The notes below the pieces were generated by a model. That model did not search any database and was not told the DNA's origin. It was given only the letters and a program-made list of their open reading frames with translations. The position numbers and the translations under genes were made by a program. From Branchiostoma lanceolatum (lineage: Eukaryota; Chordata; Leptocardii; Amphioxiformes; Branchiostomatidae), in assembly GCF_035083965.1 (NCBI RefSeq), contig NC_089739.1:9412001-9476000 (forward strand): DNA of 64,000 nt, in the 5' to 3' direction. The first letter of the stretch is position 1; each line of letters begins with the position of its first letter. Shown here piece after piece: positions 1 through 12,100 of this stretch.

Positions 1-816
1 GACATCTGTTTCTCTGCATTCTCAGCAATTGGGGAATTCATTGGTAAAGCTTTACAAATGTCATGAAAGAATATTGATATCCATTAGTTTATCTTACGAG
101 GGCAGTTCAATAAAGATTTTTCTCTGACTTATTTCAGTTTACTAGTATTGTAGAATGCTTAAACTTGTTTAAGTGGAAAAAACTGTCTGACAAGATGTAT
201 GATAGGGACTACTGGAAGCTGAACTTTGTGAATGGTACAACCCTTTAATAGAAAAAGAAATATAATGCTGATTCTGTAGAATGCTACAATTGTACAATAA
301 TGTATACCTCTACATGTACCCTGCTTGTTATTATTCCTGAACACCAAATAGTTTCTCCTTTAAAGGTACCGGTGGTAATGTAGATTTAGGTGTGATGACA
401 AAGTCAGTGGAATGCACTTGTACTTACTAATATGTTAGAAATTGGATTCTCACCTTCACAACAAATGTGTTGTTTTAATGGCCGAAATTTCAGCAAACTT
501 TTTAGGCTAGCTTTGTAGGGTAGATGAAATGCTTATCCTTTTCTCATGGTGACTTAACGACAAGAATGCATTCCCGAACATGGCAAGAAGTAGTATATTC
601 CATGCCAGTCATGGTCGGGAATGCCTTCTTGTCACAAGAGTTATTTAGCCCTTGGTCTTAGGAACAGAGACATAAGGTTGCTAAAATGTTGACAGAGAAA
701 ATCGCATAAGAATCCAGTATACATATTATTAGTCATTGCTCTGCTTTCCATAAGTATCTGTATACTTTAAGGATATATCTTGATGATAATTCGTTGTGAT
801 GATTTGTTGGACACAG
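1..816. other. Non-coding flank upstream of the first channel exon
   Basis: No convincing coding exon is visible on either strand. Because the channel model beginning near 817 lacks its ligand-binding domain, this stretch is probably intron of that gene, with earlier exons to the left of the window. It contains the hairpin repeat at 559-633. Confidence 0.5.
559..633. repeat. Imperfect inverted repeat (hairpin, MITE-like)
   Basis: The left arm (about 559-584, GACAAGAATGCATTCCCGAA) and the right arm (604-633) are near-perfect reverse complements, separated by a loop of about 20 bases. This is typical of a small fold-back element. No clear target-site duplication was found. Confidence 0.6.
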
Positions 817-1134
817 AATGCGGAGAGGGCAGTACCTGTGACGTCTGGTCTACCGCAGAGCCTGAGGGTGAGTGGAATCGGAAGGACAAGATCTCCGCAA
901 GAGACAACAAGGAGGCGTGCTTCACTCTCCAGCTGGACAGGATGCCCCTGTTCCACCTCGCCACGACTGTCGGGCCCTGCGCCATCCTGGTGGTGCTGAT
1001 GATCATCACCTTCATCATGCCCATAGACAGGGGAGACCGGATCTCCTTCGGAGTGACCATCCAACTCTCTGTGGTCATGTGCCTCGTGTTTGTCACAGAG
1101 GTACTTCCTGTCAAGGGAGCCCTGCCATTTTTCG
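817..1134 (+). CDS. Channel exon: end of ligand-binding domain, TM1, TM2
   Basis: Encodes the pre-TM1 strand (DRMPLFHL), TM1 (GPCAILVVLMIITFIM) and TM2 (ISFGVTIQLSVVMCLVFV). The donor is TTTTTCG|GTGAGT, leaving one base that completes an Ala codon in the next exon. The start is tentative: an acceptor at 811-816 is chosen, but an earlier one near 770 is possible. Confidence 0.75.
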
Positions 1135-2654
1135 GTGAGTAAAGGCAGATGTATTAAGTTGTGCTGTTCTTATTTCTATTTGCTGTTTTTAAACTACATG
1201 TATTTGAAAACAAAGTTAAGCTTTTGTATGCTGCTTACTGGAAAATGAGGCTCTTGCATCACAACCTAGACGATATTTTTGTAACTCCTCAACTACTTTT
1301 CGCAGGCCTAAAATGGACCCTGCTTAGTCTATGTTGCTGTTAAGATTCAAGCATCAGATTCTCATTTTCTAATAACCAATCCTAATAACATTTCCACAGA
1401 ACATTCCGCTAACTTATAATTTATTATGGAAATGTTACAGCCGCGCTGATCGTCGTGTGCATGGGCCTGATGGGAATTTTCCTCTTCTTCACCATCGGCA
1501 TCATCAAGATCCACGACAAGGAGGGGAGCCTGTCTCCAATGGCGAAGAATTTCTTTCTCCGCTACATGGCAAAGTATGTACTACTTGTAATATCTATATG
1601 CATAATTCCACCAGAGTAGATACGTCAAACAGATCTCCAACACAATATCCCTCAGTATAATGCACTCCTGTATATCTTAACTGTGATGTATATCTTAACT
1701 GTGCATACCTGTGGGGTGCTGCACGAGAGATCTCTCAAACCCACTTTTTTTTCAAAATGGCAGATTTATGTAACCTGGCAGATTAATGTTAACGGAGGTT
1801 AACAATATCTAGGGTTAGACTGAATTACAAAAGACAACAGATTGCAAATTATGTATAAACCCAGTGGACATGTTTGCTTTTTTCTTTGTTTTGTTTTGTC
1901 GGTTGCTAAGTTTTCTTTCCTACTTTTCACTTGGGCTGAGAACAAAGTGATCAACCTTTTAGGACAGCTTTGCAAATTTTATATTATGCAATACAGCATC
2001 ATTTCAAAACTTAATCTGCTACCAATCCAAGCGGCATGTTGCGAGCATGTAATCAAGAGAATATTGTTTTTTTGGCAAACTCTGGCTAATATTCTGTTGG
2101 AATCCTTTGTGTAACTTTTTTGTCACTTTTAGTGCATCTCATGTGAAAAGGTGACATGAATCTTCAATTATGCATATATCAGTCCACAATAGTTGATGTA
2201 AACGATGCAGACCTCAGTGAGAAACATCCGCATCATCTTCTTTCCTTCTCGTTGATGTGTGTTCAGGTTCCTTCTGCTCGGAGACCTCACAGAGAAGGAG
2301 GCAGTAAGCGAGGATGGAGAGGCTGGCCTGACCGGCAGGAAGCTGGCCTGGCCTGCGCGGGCCAACACCGTGGCCCCTGCCGACGACCTGGCGAAGGTCA
2401 ACGTGGGAACCTCGGCTGAGGTCTCCGGGAAAACCCGCCAGCCGTCCGTGCCGCCCACACCCCTGGAGGTCGCTGTGTCGTCCGGCATCAGTAACCTGAC
2501 CAGCAGTGTGGAGGAGCTGGCCAAGGCCATGAAGAACGAGCAGGAGGTGTCCGATTACACCCTGCTGGCCAAGGTCCTGGACAGGCTGTGCCTTGTCCTG
2601 TACGTCATCAGCATTGCCGTGTCCGTGCCCATGATCATATATCTGAGCAAGTAA
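817..2654 (+). CDS. Cys-loop ligand-gated cation channel, nicotinic-receptor-like (3' part)
   Basis: The last three exons of a pentameric ligand-gated channel subunit lie at 817-1134, 1441-1573 and 2267-2654. Splice phases join (1 then 2) and the frame is open to TAA at 2652-2654. The visible protein starts at the end of the ligand-binding domain (a GEW motif as in the nicotinic loop before TM1). It has TM1-TM2, TM3, a roughly 100-residue intracellular loop and TM4 ending IIYLSK. The TM2 entrance reads GDR with Asp at -1' and Leu at 9', and the exit has TEVLP as in acetylcholine receptors, so cation selectivity is inferred. Loop C shows a single Cys (KEACF), not the vicinal pair of alpha subunits, which suggests a non-alpha type. 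The first exon's acceptor (after GGACACAG) is the least certain boundary. The ligand is unknown. Confidence 0.82.
1441..1573 (+). CDS. Channel exon: TM3
   Basis: Acceptor GTTACAG|CCGCGC and donor GGCAAA|GTATGT. It encodes the hydrophobic TM3 (ALIVVCMGLMGIFLFFTIGI), then KIHDKEGS and FFLRYMA, which lead into the intracellular loop. The two leftover bases (AA) pair with G of the last exon to give Lys. Confidence 0.85.
2267..2654 (+). CDS. Channel exon: intracellular loop and TM4
   Basis: Acceptor GTGTTCAG|GTTCC. About 100 polar residues rich in Ala, Glu, Pro and Ser form the TM3-TM4 loop, followed by an amphipathic helix (VEELAKAMKNEQ) and TM4 (LCLVLYVISIAVSVPMIIYL), then TAA. The helix just before TM4 matches the MA helix of cationic Cys-loop receptors. 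Confidence 0.85.
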
Positions 2655-2682
2655 AGATAGCGTTGAGACTAGGGGATTGTGT

Positions 2683-2688
2683 AATAAA
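2683..2688 (+). terminator. Candidate polyadenylation signal AATAAA of the cation channel gene
   Basis: AATAAA lies 29 bases after the stop codon. The short distance makes a very short 3' UTR, so a later signal could be used instead. Confidence 0.35.
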
Positions 2689-2756
2689 CACACCCAAACA
2701 CCATCACAGAGTCAAACTTGAGTTATTATTTATTGATTTAACTTTGAAGAATGCAT

Positions 2757-2815
2757 GTACAGCCAGGGCTGTCCAACTAGCCTGCGGCTATTCAATACTA
2801 AGAGTTAGTACTTTA
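2757..2815. repeat. Dispersed repeat, copy 1 of 3
   Basis: Shares GTACAGCCAGGGCTG and ACTAGCCTG-GCTATT with copies at about 3066-3130 and 7019-7082. The family is not recognised; it is probably a fragment of a transposon or SINE. Confidence 0.55.
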
Positions 2816-3065
2816 ATGAGTGACCTTCTTGTAAATATCTTGTACCTGAAATCTAAGATGGAGAAGCTTGTCTATAGCAAAGAATACTGCCATATTTCAG
2901 CTGCAAACTCACTTCATAGAATAGACATGATTGATGAGATTGGATTGTAAACACAACAGACCAAACTGTAACAATTTTATTTACCAGGTACTGAGTGTAC
3001 TTTTATTCATCAGTTAAACTATGTCGGAAGGACATATACATGTATGTACAGTCAGATATGTACAT

Positions 3066-3130
3066 TGTACAGTCAGGGCTGCCTAACCTAAACCAGAGCC
3101 TATTACAAAGGACTAGCAATGCTGGCAGAG
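3066..3130. repeat. Dispersed repeat, copy 2 of 3
   Basis: GTACAGTCAGGGCTGCCTAA followed by AGCCTATTACAAAGG and GCTGGCAGAG. It matches the copies at 2757 and 7019. Confidence 0.55.
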
Positions 3131-3922
3131 AAAAAATGAAAATATCCATCTGTAACATTTAAACTACTGTTTCCTGATGCGTTTAACATTTTTTTGTGTG
3201 TAATCATTAGGTCATATGTATGTTGATTTGATCATATGGATGGCATCCGCGCGTGCATCAATTTTCGTCCCTTAAAAAAAGGATGTTATCGGCCATACTC
3301 TAAATCATACAAAGCAGCTGCAAAAGGAGAAAACATATGCACAAAAATATTTTGAAAAATACGTATACTAATATCGCAGAATGCCAAAGTCAATTCCAAA
3401 GTCAAAGAATAAGATGTGAAAGAACAAAAAAGAAGAATCTATATTTCGGTATACCATACTCTGTGTGTTTAGTGTTGTTCATCCTTCCTGACCACGTAGA
3501 TTTTATCATGAAAGAAACATTTTTTTGCCACACTTTTTTTTCGCACGCTCGCATCAGTTTTGGTCATGGATGTCATCCTACAATCAAATCAACATGGCCT
3601 TACCGGTATAACCGGAGAATGTGTGTGTAAATATCATTTTAGGATAACTGATTTACATGTATATATATATCATTTCATAATTGTTGAAGCAACAATATTG
3701 TAAGTTTATGGCAGCCTCTATCCCAAACACGATGAAGATAAAGAACAACGAGCACAATCATGTTACACTATACATGTATGGAGGGGTTTGTCTGATTTTA
3801 TTTGAGCATGCTTACCATTCTCATAGAAAAAACTGCATTGTTAAAAAGTATTGAGTTTGAATAAAACTTAATGCAAAAATTGGGCGTCTGTAATTACTGT
3901 ACCGCATAGCTTACTGCCGGCG

Positions 3923-4028
3923 TGCGTGTGTGTGTTGTGTGCTTGAGTGCGTTTGTGTGTCTGTATATGTGCTTGTGTGCGTGTACGTGCATATGTATGT
4001 CTGTATGTGCGTATTTTTGTTTGTGTGC

Positions 4029-4071
<43 letters not shown>
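3923..4071. repeat. TG-rich microsatellite
   Basis: Degenerate TG/CG run that becomes pure (TG)n at 4032-4071. It reads as false Cys-Val protein on + and His-Thr protein on -. Confidence 0.9.
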
Positions 4072-4113
4072 GGCATGTAAAAAGAGTGCTGCCGCATTAT
4101 ATAAGTCACATAA

Positions 4114-4452
4114 TTGTTGTAGCTTAGACAGAGATGCACATATTCACGTGCGAGTTACAATACAGAAAGGTATATGTATCATAAGGCATTGCGAGTTTTG
4201 CTCCATCACCCTCTGTGACTGCATTGATACATGCATTACCTGAAGGTCACAAACTGTCAACATTGTTCGTGAAGCCGGCCGCGACACATGTTGGCAGTTT
4301 GTGACCTTGAGGTTATGCATGTATCACTGTCAGCCATAGTGGGTGATGGAGTAAAACTCGCAATGCTTTATGATATCTCTGTTGCACTGCACTGTACCTG
4401 CTAGTAGATAACTCGCACATAATTATGCGCATCTCTGTCGAAGCTACAACAG
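4114..4452. mobile_element. Fold-back (long hairpin) MITE-like element
   Basis: The outer arms match (TGTTGTAGCTT-GACAGAGATGC at the left; its reverse complement ends near 4451). The arms pair along most of their length, including the GGTCACAAACTG and CATGCATAACCT segments, around a centre near 4270. No coding capacity. It is a non-autonomous element of unknown superfamily. Confidence 0.7.
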
Positions 4453-4691
4453 AAAGGTTCATTAAAAGATATTTTGAGAAGGATATTGTAATCATATATG
4501 CGTCGCATACTTGTACAGTTCTTGGTGAAACGAGTTACCATACAGTCACGTGTTTGGCGTGTTGTATGCATAACAATTTCTTTAATAGCTAAACATCTCA
4601 AGACCTCGCGAAACAATATTGATAAACTAACGGTACGCCTTCTTTAAGAGTCATAATGTTTTAGGACAGACTGTCGTCCAAAAAGCAACTG

Positions 4692-4972
4692 GACACACAC
4701 ACATTATCACACACTCACTCACACACACACATACACATGTACACACACACACACACATTACCTCACACACACAAAACCATATCATTACACACATGCAAGA
4801 AAGACATACATTATCACGCGCACACACACACACACACACACACACATTACCTCACACACACAAAAACATATCATTAAACACATGCAAGAAAGACATACAT
4901 TATCACGCGCACACACACACACAGACACACACACACGCATACACACATATATATTACCTCACACACACAAAC
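4692..4972. repeat. CA-rich microsatellite with higher-order repeat
   Basis: (CA)n blocks are separated by copies of CATGCAAGAAAGACATACAT and ATTACCTCACACACAC, giving a higher-order unit of about 100 bases. Confidence 0.85.
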
Positions 4973-5434
4973 ATATAAAATGTTGTATTTTGTATGAAAT
5001 AATATCAGAAGTATATCACTTTCTTCTTCATGTATGAATATAGGATAGTCTTTACTATATACATATGCCGAATTCTATGTATGTTCGCAAAAAAAGAGCA
5101 ATATATGATATGTCATTGAAAGCAAATGAATGTTATTGTTACCCCTTGACAGATAATGGACGTAAGATATAACGCCCCATTGTTGTATTTGGCTTGGAAT
5201 AGTGGGCATCATCAATTTTTCAAATTTCATTACTCAATATGGCCATTAGCATCCATATACACTTATTATGTTCCATACAGTTGTTGACTCAGAAGCGCGT
5301 TGCTAACCAGTGTATGTCAGTATAATTTCCCTTGGGACTCAATGCTCGCATCGCACTAAGACCACGGCTTTACGGTGCTTTTCTGTTTTCGTGTTTTCGG
5401 CCGCGACGTTTCAGTCGGTCGAACATACAAAAAC

Positions 5435-5513
5435 ATGGCCAAGCTAGGCCTAGGCTTGGCTGTTGCCGTTGCGTTTGCCATTTTTCTTGTCGACTCTTCC
5501 GAACCACCGTCTG
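5435..5513 (+). CDS. Exon 1: signal peptide
   Basis: ATG in good context (AAAACATGG). It encodes a short basic start and the hydrophobic core LGLGLAVAVAFAIFLV, then DSSEPPS with a likely cleavage site before it. Donor CTG|GTAGGA, phase 1. An upstream GTG-initiated extension is possible but not favoured. Confidence 0.85.
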
Positions 5514-5921
5514 GTAGGAAACGTTTACTATACTTTATAACCGAATCGCTGTTTGCTTATTTTTTGTTATCACTTGTTGCGCTAAAATGTTTTGGACGGT
5601 AGAAGGTATGATTTGATCTGCCATTAGAATTCAAGGATCTCCATTTTTAGAAGTTTGTGATAACATCAATATAAAGCATGCTTATATCTCTCTTTTGGGT
5701 TGATTTCAACTGGCTAAAACTATATTTAATGTATTGTTCTGTCGTTTCTAGTTGGTTATAAGAAAATTGTAGTCCTTTGTATTGTTGGTCATGAGGGTAC
5801 AGAGATAAACAGGTGTTCGTATTTTTTTCAGTCGGAAGTTTGAAACACACATAAACATTGGCCGTAGGTTAACGTTCGCTATTTAAATTTGATATTCCTA
5901 ATCTTTGTCAAAAACATAACA

Positions 5922-5980
<59 letters not shown>

Positions 5981-6083
5981 GCGAAATATATTGAATTTTT
6001 TTTCCAAGTCGGAAGTTTGAAACGCAAATAAGCATTGGCCGTAGTTTCGCTAATGTTCGAACACACACACACACTCACACACA

Positions 6084-6145
<62 letters not shown>

Positions 6146-9100
6146 GCACAATACATATGAAATTTTGGCTCTAACTTAATTCACTTAATACATACGGAAC
6201 ATGTTTATATATATTTTGATATATTGACTTTTCTTTTGCATCTCTCAGACCTGATATCTCCCAAGAACTGTGCTGATCTGTACCCTCTTGGGGTTCACGA
6301 AAGCGGCCCATACTACGTCGGCTACCCTGGACCGTTCCAAGTCTACTGCGACATGGACACCGATGGCGGCGGGTGGACGATCATCCAGCGGCGGCAGGAC
6401 GGGTCGGTACCCTTCGACAAACCCTGGGACGAGTACGTGCAAGGCTTCGGTAACGTAAGCGGAGAGTTCTGGCTGGGACTCGACCGTTTACACACTCTGA
6501 CCGCACCGCAAGACCACGAACTGTACGTCTCCTTAGAGGACTGGGAAGGTGAGAGCGTGTTCGCGAAGTACGGCGAGTTTTATGTGGGGGAAGCAGACAG
6601 CAAGTACACGGCTACAATCAGCGGGTACAGCGGCAACGCTACTGACAGTCTGACTCCTTCTTCTAAAGATAACATGAACAATGAAAAGTTCACTACATGG
6701 GACCAAGACAACGACAATAATGGCAATAACTGTGCGGCCGTATTTGGACAGGGTGGTTGGTGGTATCCAGAAAGCTGTGACTATGCCATGTTAAACGGAC
6801 AGTATCTGACCGGATGCAACTCTAATTGTGAGAGTGCCCAGGGCATCGTCTGGGGAACTTGGAAGGGGTATCTCTACTCCTTGAAGAAGACAGCCATGAT
6901 GATCAGACCTGCAAGTTTCCCACGTAAGTGTGTTGGGTATATCATTTGTGTCAATTGACCCATATCTGCTTGGAATATATTTTTTTATTGTCTTTATAAA
7001 TTGGTTTGGCTGTTCAGCACGCACAGCCAGGGCTACCCAACTAACCTGTAGCTATTTCAAAGGGCTAGCCCTGCTGACAAAGACAACTTCAATATCAAAA
7101 TGTACAGCATAGTAATCAATAACAATATTCTAAGTACCGTTACATGGTCTCTAGATCACATGAAAATTAAACAATACCATATTGAAATTTACTAGCTTCT
7201 ACAATTCCAATTCAAACGTTCTGTTCTCTCTATGGTAAGCAAACGGTATAACTGTATACAAACGGTATATGCAAAAAGAGTATATTTCAAACATAAGGAG
7301 CCTTAAAATACTTAAAGCAATTATTGCATAAAGCTCATGATTGGATGTTACAAATTACCAATCAGTTGACGAATGACTCTTACTAGTTTCTACAGAGATT
7401 AACAAGACCGCAGCATATCTAGGACAAAAGATGCACACAAAAAAACAGAAGTTTTGCTTCAGTACCAAGGTCACACACCAGGGGCCCACAATCGTTATTG
7501 ACCTTCATCTTCCCAACACCTTGCCACAAGCCAAATGTTATCTCAATACATCCAGAGGTTCTTAATTATTTGAGTTATCTTGACGAATGAATATCTGGAA
7601 ACACAACAAAGACAGACCAAAAACAATGCCTCCATTTTTCATGTAGGTAACAAATTACAAATTGTTATTCTTCTCTCTACAGAGTGCCCACACGAAGACT
7701 ACGTTCGTTTCAAAGGGGTTTGCTACAAGAACTTTGCTGGCCCGAAGACGTACGATGAGGCCCGACAGACGTGTGTCTCAGACGAGGGAGTGTTGGCCAT
7801 GCCGAAGGACAGTGAGACCAACACGTTTATCGCCGGGCTGGGAAACGGAGAAAACCGCTGGATCGGGCTGACTGACGCCGACAGAGAAGGCCAGTGGGTG
7901 TTTGAGGACGGACATACCCTGGAGTCAACCGGCTATTCCAACTGGGATCCCGGTCAACCAAATAATAGAAATGAGCAAGACTGTGCCGCCTTGATGAGTG
8001 GGTCCACGTGGGGTGATGCGAGTTGCAACGTTGATCGGAAATTCATCTGTCAGATAGATCAAGGTATGCATTATGATAATCAATAAACTTATCAGCATTT
8101 GTAGTAGGATTATTTCAAACATTACTCTTGACATTTTACTATGCAATTATATAGTAAGTCTTTCTCCATTGCTTTCAGCTTTCATAATTACCTACCGAAA
8201 GTTACTTTATAGCTAGCCTAGATAGGTGGTGGAGTTGAGCTATCATCTTCCTTACGCTTCCTCTATTGATTAGTATTGTTCTTCTTCTTCTTATAGGTAT
8301 AGGTTTCTTATTATTCCCTTCATTCAACATGTAGGTTTGTAGTTACGAATTGTTGAAGCAATCAACAATGTTGATATATGTGTAACCTTACCCTCACCTT
8401 CCTGATATACATATGTTAGGGTGGAGATTTTGTATAGAATCGGTGATTCTATAGGTAGAGATCCCAAACGGAGAAACTGTCAACAGAGACTCCTTTTGGG
8501 ATCTCTACCGGTAGAATCACTGATTTTGTCATGTCACATACAGTCTCCAGCCTGGCGTCGATTCTGCCTCCACAGAAATTTATTCTTTATTCCAAAAAAT
8601 TGCAACAAGACAATACATAGTGGAACGCCAGGCAGACAAGCTGATGTTGCGGACCACTCCACAGAACTTAAGTGACGTCCTAGCTACAGTATCTTTACTT
8701 GATTGTTCGTCATATCTGGCGTCACATGTAGGATGGATACATTAGAAACATCACAAATATGACCTAAAAAGTATCAACGTTATTTCATGCTCGAGCCCAC
8801 ATTGTAGATGAGGGATGACGCTTTTTGAAACTGTTTACAAATCAGAAATCGACATTCTCTCTACAGAGTGTCCAAAGCCAGGCTACGTTCGCTTCAACGG
8901 AATTTGCTACAAGGACTTTGCTGATGATGAGGATAAGAAGACGTACGATGAAGCCCGACAGACCTGTGCCGCAGACGGGGGGATGTTGGCCATGCCGAAG
9001 GACGGTGAGACCAACACGTTTATCGCCGAACTGGGAAACGGAAGCGATCAGCGCTGGATCGGGCTGACTGACGCCGACAGAGAAGGCCAGTGGGTGTTTG

Positions 9101-12100
9101 AGGACAGACAAACCCTGCAGTCAACCGGCTATTCCAACTGGAAAGACAATGAGCCGACTGATGACGACGATAAACACTGTGCCGTCCTCCGTCCGAATGA
9201 CTCCACGTGGGAGGACAAGGGATGCAGCGATAGTAAACGATTCATCTGTCAGCTGTTTCAAGGTATGGGTGTATTCGCCAACGTTATGGTTAAGTAAGCC
9301 ACATTGCTACTAACATCAATCCTCGCGATCATGAGCGAGCAATGTCGTTTTCTTTCGTTAGTCAAGCTCTTACATTATGTAAGTTGACGCTAACCGCATG
9401 TGGGCTGTGCTGTGTACTGGAATGTTGCAGGTCTATGTAGACTGTGTTTCTGGTGGATTGTTCATTGCTTGATATTTCATGTATCTGACTTATTCCCTCA
9501 ATAGAAAATAGTTTTGACGTCCATGTGTAAAATGCTTTTGCTATGACAGACCTCACATATCCATTTCATGTGTCACTCACTTTATAGACTGATGCAGGTG
9601 TATAACATGTAGATACTGTACATGCAGCAATGTTAACTCTTTATTGCGAACTTAAAACCACCGCGAAAAGTCATTCCATTGTGTGACTGTAGCGCTACTA
9701 TTGTTTCAAGCGCGAACTCAAAACCACCGCGAGCACTCCATTTTCTCCCTACCGCGAAATAAAATCCCCGCGAACATTTCTGCATTTACAGTAGTCGTGA
9801 CTAGCCCGTCTTTACATCATAAATGGGCGTGGCTAGTTGACAGCCTTGACAGAGCTAATAGATATAGCAGCAAAAATAAACAAAAACAACACAGGAATAA
9901 CAACTGGTGTGTAAATGCTTGTATAATTTAAATGCATGGTATTATCTATTATCTATGATTTGATTGCTTTCGTTTATTTGTCCACATTTGTGTATACATT
10001 TATATGATTCTTTAATTATATTCCTTTCTTGTCCGATGGCGGCGTTAATATAAGTTGTATTAACTTGAGTGCGTCGCCATCTTGTCTGTATTTGTTATTT
10101 ATGTTGTTAAAAATTAAAAAATAAATGCATGGTAATTGTACTTATTTTTTCAGGAACCTGTCAACACGGAGGAACAGTAACAACAGATGGGTCGGACACT
10201 GGGCGGTACTACTGTCTGTGCACGGCTGGATGGAGAGGAACGTACTGCGAACAAGGTTAGTCAGCAGTTTAGATTTACGACAGTGGAATGTCCTATAATG
10301 TGATTTAAGTATGATTCAAAGGACTATTCAAATATTGTGTTCTTCTCGAATTACCATAGATGTAGAATCCACTGTTAGGTACCGGCCTGCTAACCCTTCT
10401 ACAGCATCGTCTATGTTACGTCTTTCAATTTATTTTGATTTATAGGAAACCAAAGGCGATTCTAAAAACTGTTTTTTTTTTCACAAAATGGTTTTTATTA
10501 AAGAGTGTGATGTAAGGCTCTTAATGTGTATTTTGAACAATCAAAAAGTACATGACAGCCAAAAAAAAAAATTATTGAATACGACACGTTAGTCTAGTTC
10601 CAAATGCCAAAGTCATAGACTGAGCCGAGCTGTACATGTTGTCTGTATATTCTCTTAACGTATTATATTAACGCTGTTCTGTTGACGCTGATTCTGCTAT
10701 AGTCGACATCGATACACAAAACTCCTTAATTATAAATAACGAGTGACTTTTTTCAAGACATCTCACTAAAGACTAAGTGCAGCACACTGTCCTTGTCTCT
10801 CAGCTTGTCAAGATCCACTTGGGATGGAGTCTGGGGCCATACCTGATGAACGCATCACTGCATCGTCAGATGTGTCGGATGAATGGCCTGGCAAGTACAT
10901 GTCTCATCACGCTAGGTTGAACGGGGACAAGGCATGGGGAGCTAAAACCAACGAGGTCGGACAATGGTTGCAGGTAGGTATTATATATGTATCATATTAT
11001 AGGTATAATATATATATATATACACACAGTATAGTCAGGTGGACAGAACTATGCTCGAATTTATTATGTTCCCTAACATTTGTAGACAACTAACTGGTAT
11101 ACCTGATACTATATATGTATATGTTATACATTCCTGACGCAGCGTACTGTTAACGTTACATCCTGTTCTAGAGCATTAGCTTGCACACTATTGGATAGAT
11201 TGTCACCTGTCATTCATATATTAATTAGATTAGTTCTTTAAGAATTATAAAATATTAGAAATAGTTCATTTGTCATGTTGCCATGTATACATTGTACCTG
11301 TTACAATTGTCGCGCAATAAAGTTCTTATTCGTCTTCTTCTGCTACATATAGAGATAGACAGATAGATATGAGATAGATGGATAGATGGATATATATACT
11401 TTCTTTTTTCATCTGCATTATTTATGTGACAAAACTATTTTCTAGGTGGATTTAGCAGAAGTCAAGCGCATCACGGGCACCATTATTCAGGGTTCACCAG
11501 ACGGGGACGACACTGAGTGGGTGAAATCCTTCAAACTACAGCATGGCGTAGAGGCGGATAGCTTGGTGACCTACAGGCTCAATGATGGCGAAGAAACGGT
11601 ACCTCAGACACAAAATTTCCTTCTTCCTATTCTAGACAAGATTTTGAGAATTGAGCAGAATATCCGGAAGAAAAGGGAAAATTTCAGCTAAGTATGTAGT
11701 CCCTATCGAATTTAAAAGAAAGGCTGTGGAAAATTTTTAATTAGTGATTTGTTTGTAGTAGGCAATCCTCTCCTTTTCAAAGTGCCCATTGGCAAGTACA
11801 ACGCAATGTTTCAGACATAATGATAAGCATACCTCTCCTTTGGCTGCATTCATTCGATTTAATTCCAATGCACTTGTTGACATTGTCAGCTTTAATTGTT
11901 AGGGATCAACTTTAAGATTTGTATTATACAAGATACTAGATGTCTTTTATTGGTTTGTCGCAGTTGTGAAAACACTGCATTAAAAACCAATGTACACACA
12001 AGTTTCAATCCGGTCAACATACAGATAATCGATTAATCTCATACGTATTTAAAAAACGATTATCTCAGAAAGAATACATGTGTCGCTCTCTTTCAGACTA

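Larger units (their letters stand above)
2655..5434. other. Intergenic region between two channel genes
   Basis: No coding exon seen. It holds 3' UTR and flank of the cation channel, two copies of a dispersed repeat (about 2757 and 3066), a TG microsatellite, a fold-back element and a CA-rich array, and then the presumed promoter and 5' UTR of the modular channel gene. Confidence 0.55.

Noticed and set aside
3894-6156. Cys-Val and His-Thr repeat frames
   Set aside because: TG/CA microsatellites read as protein.
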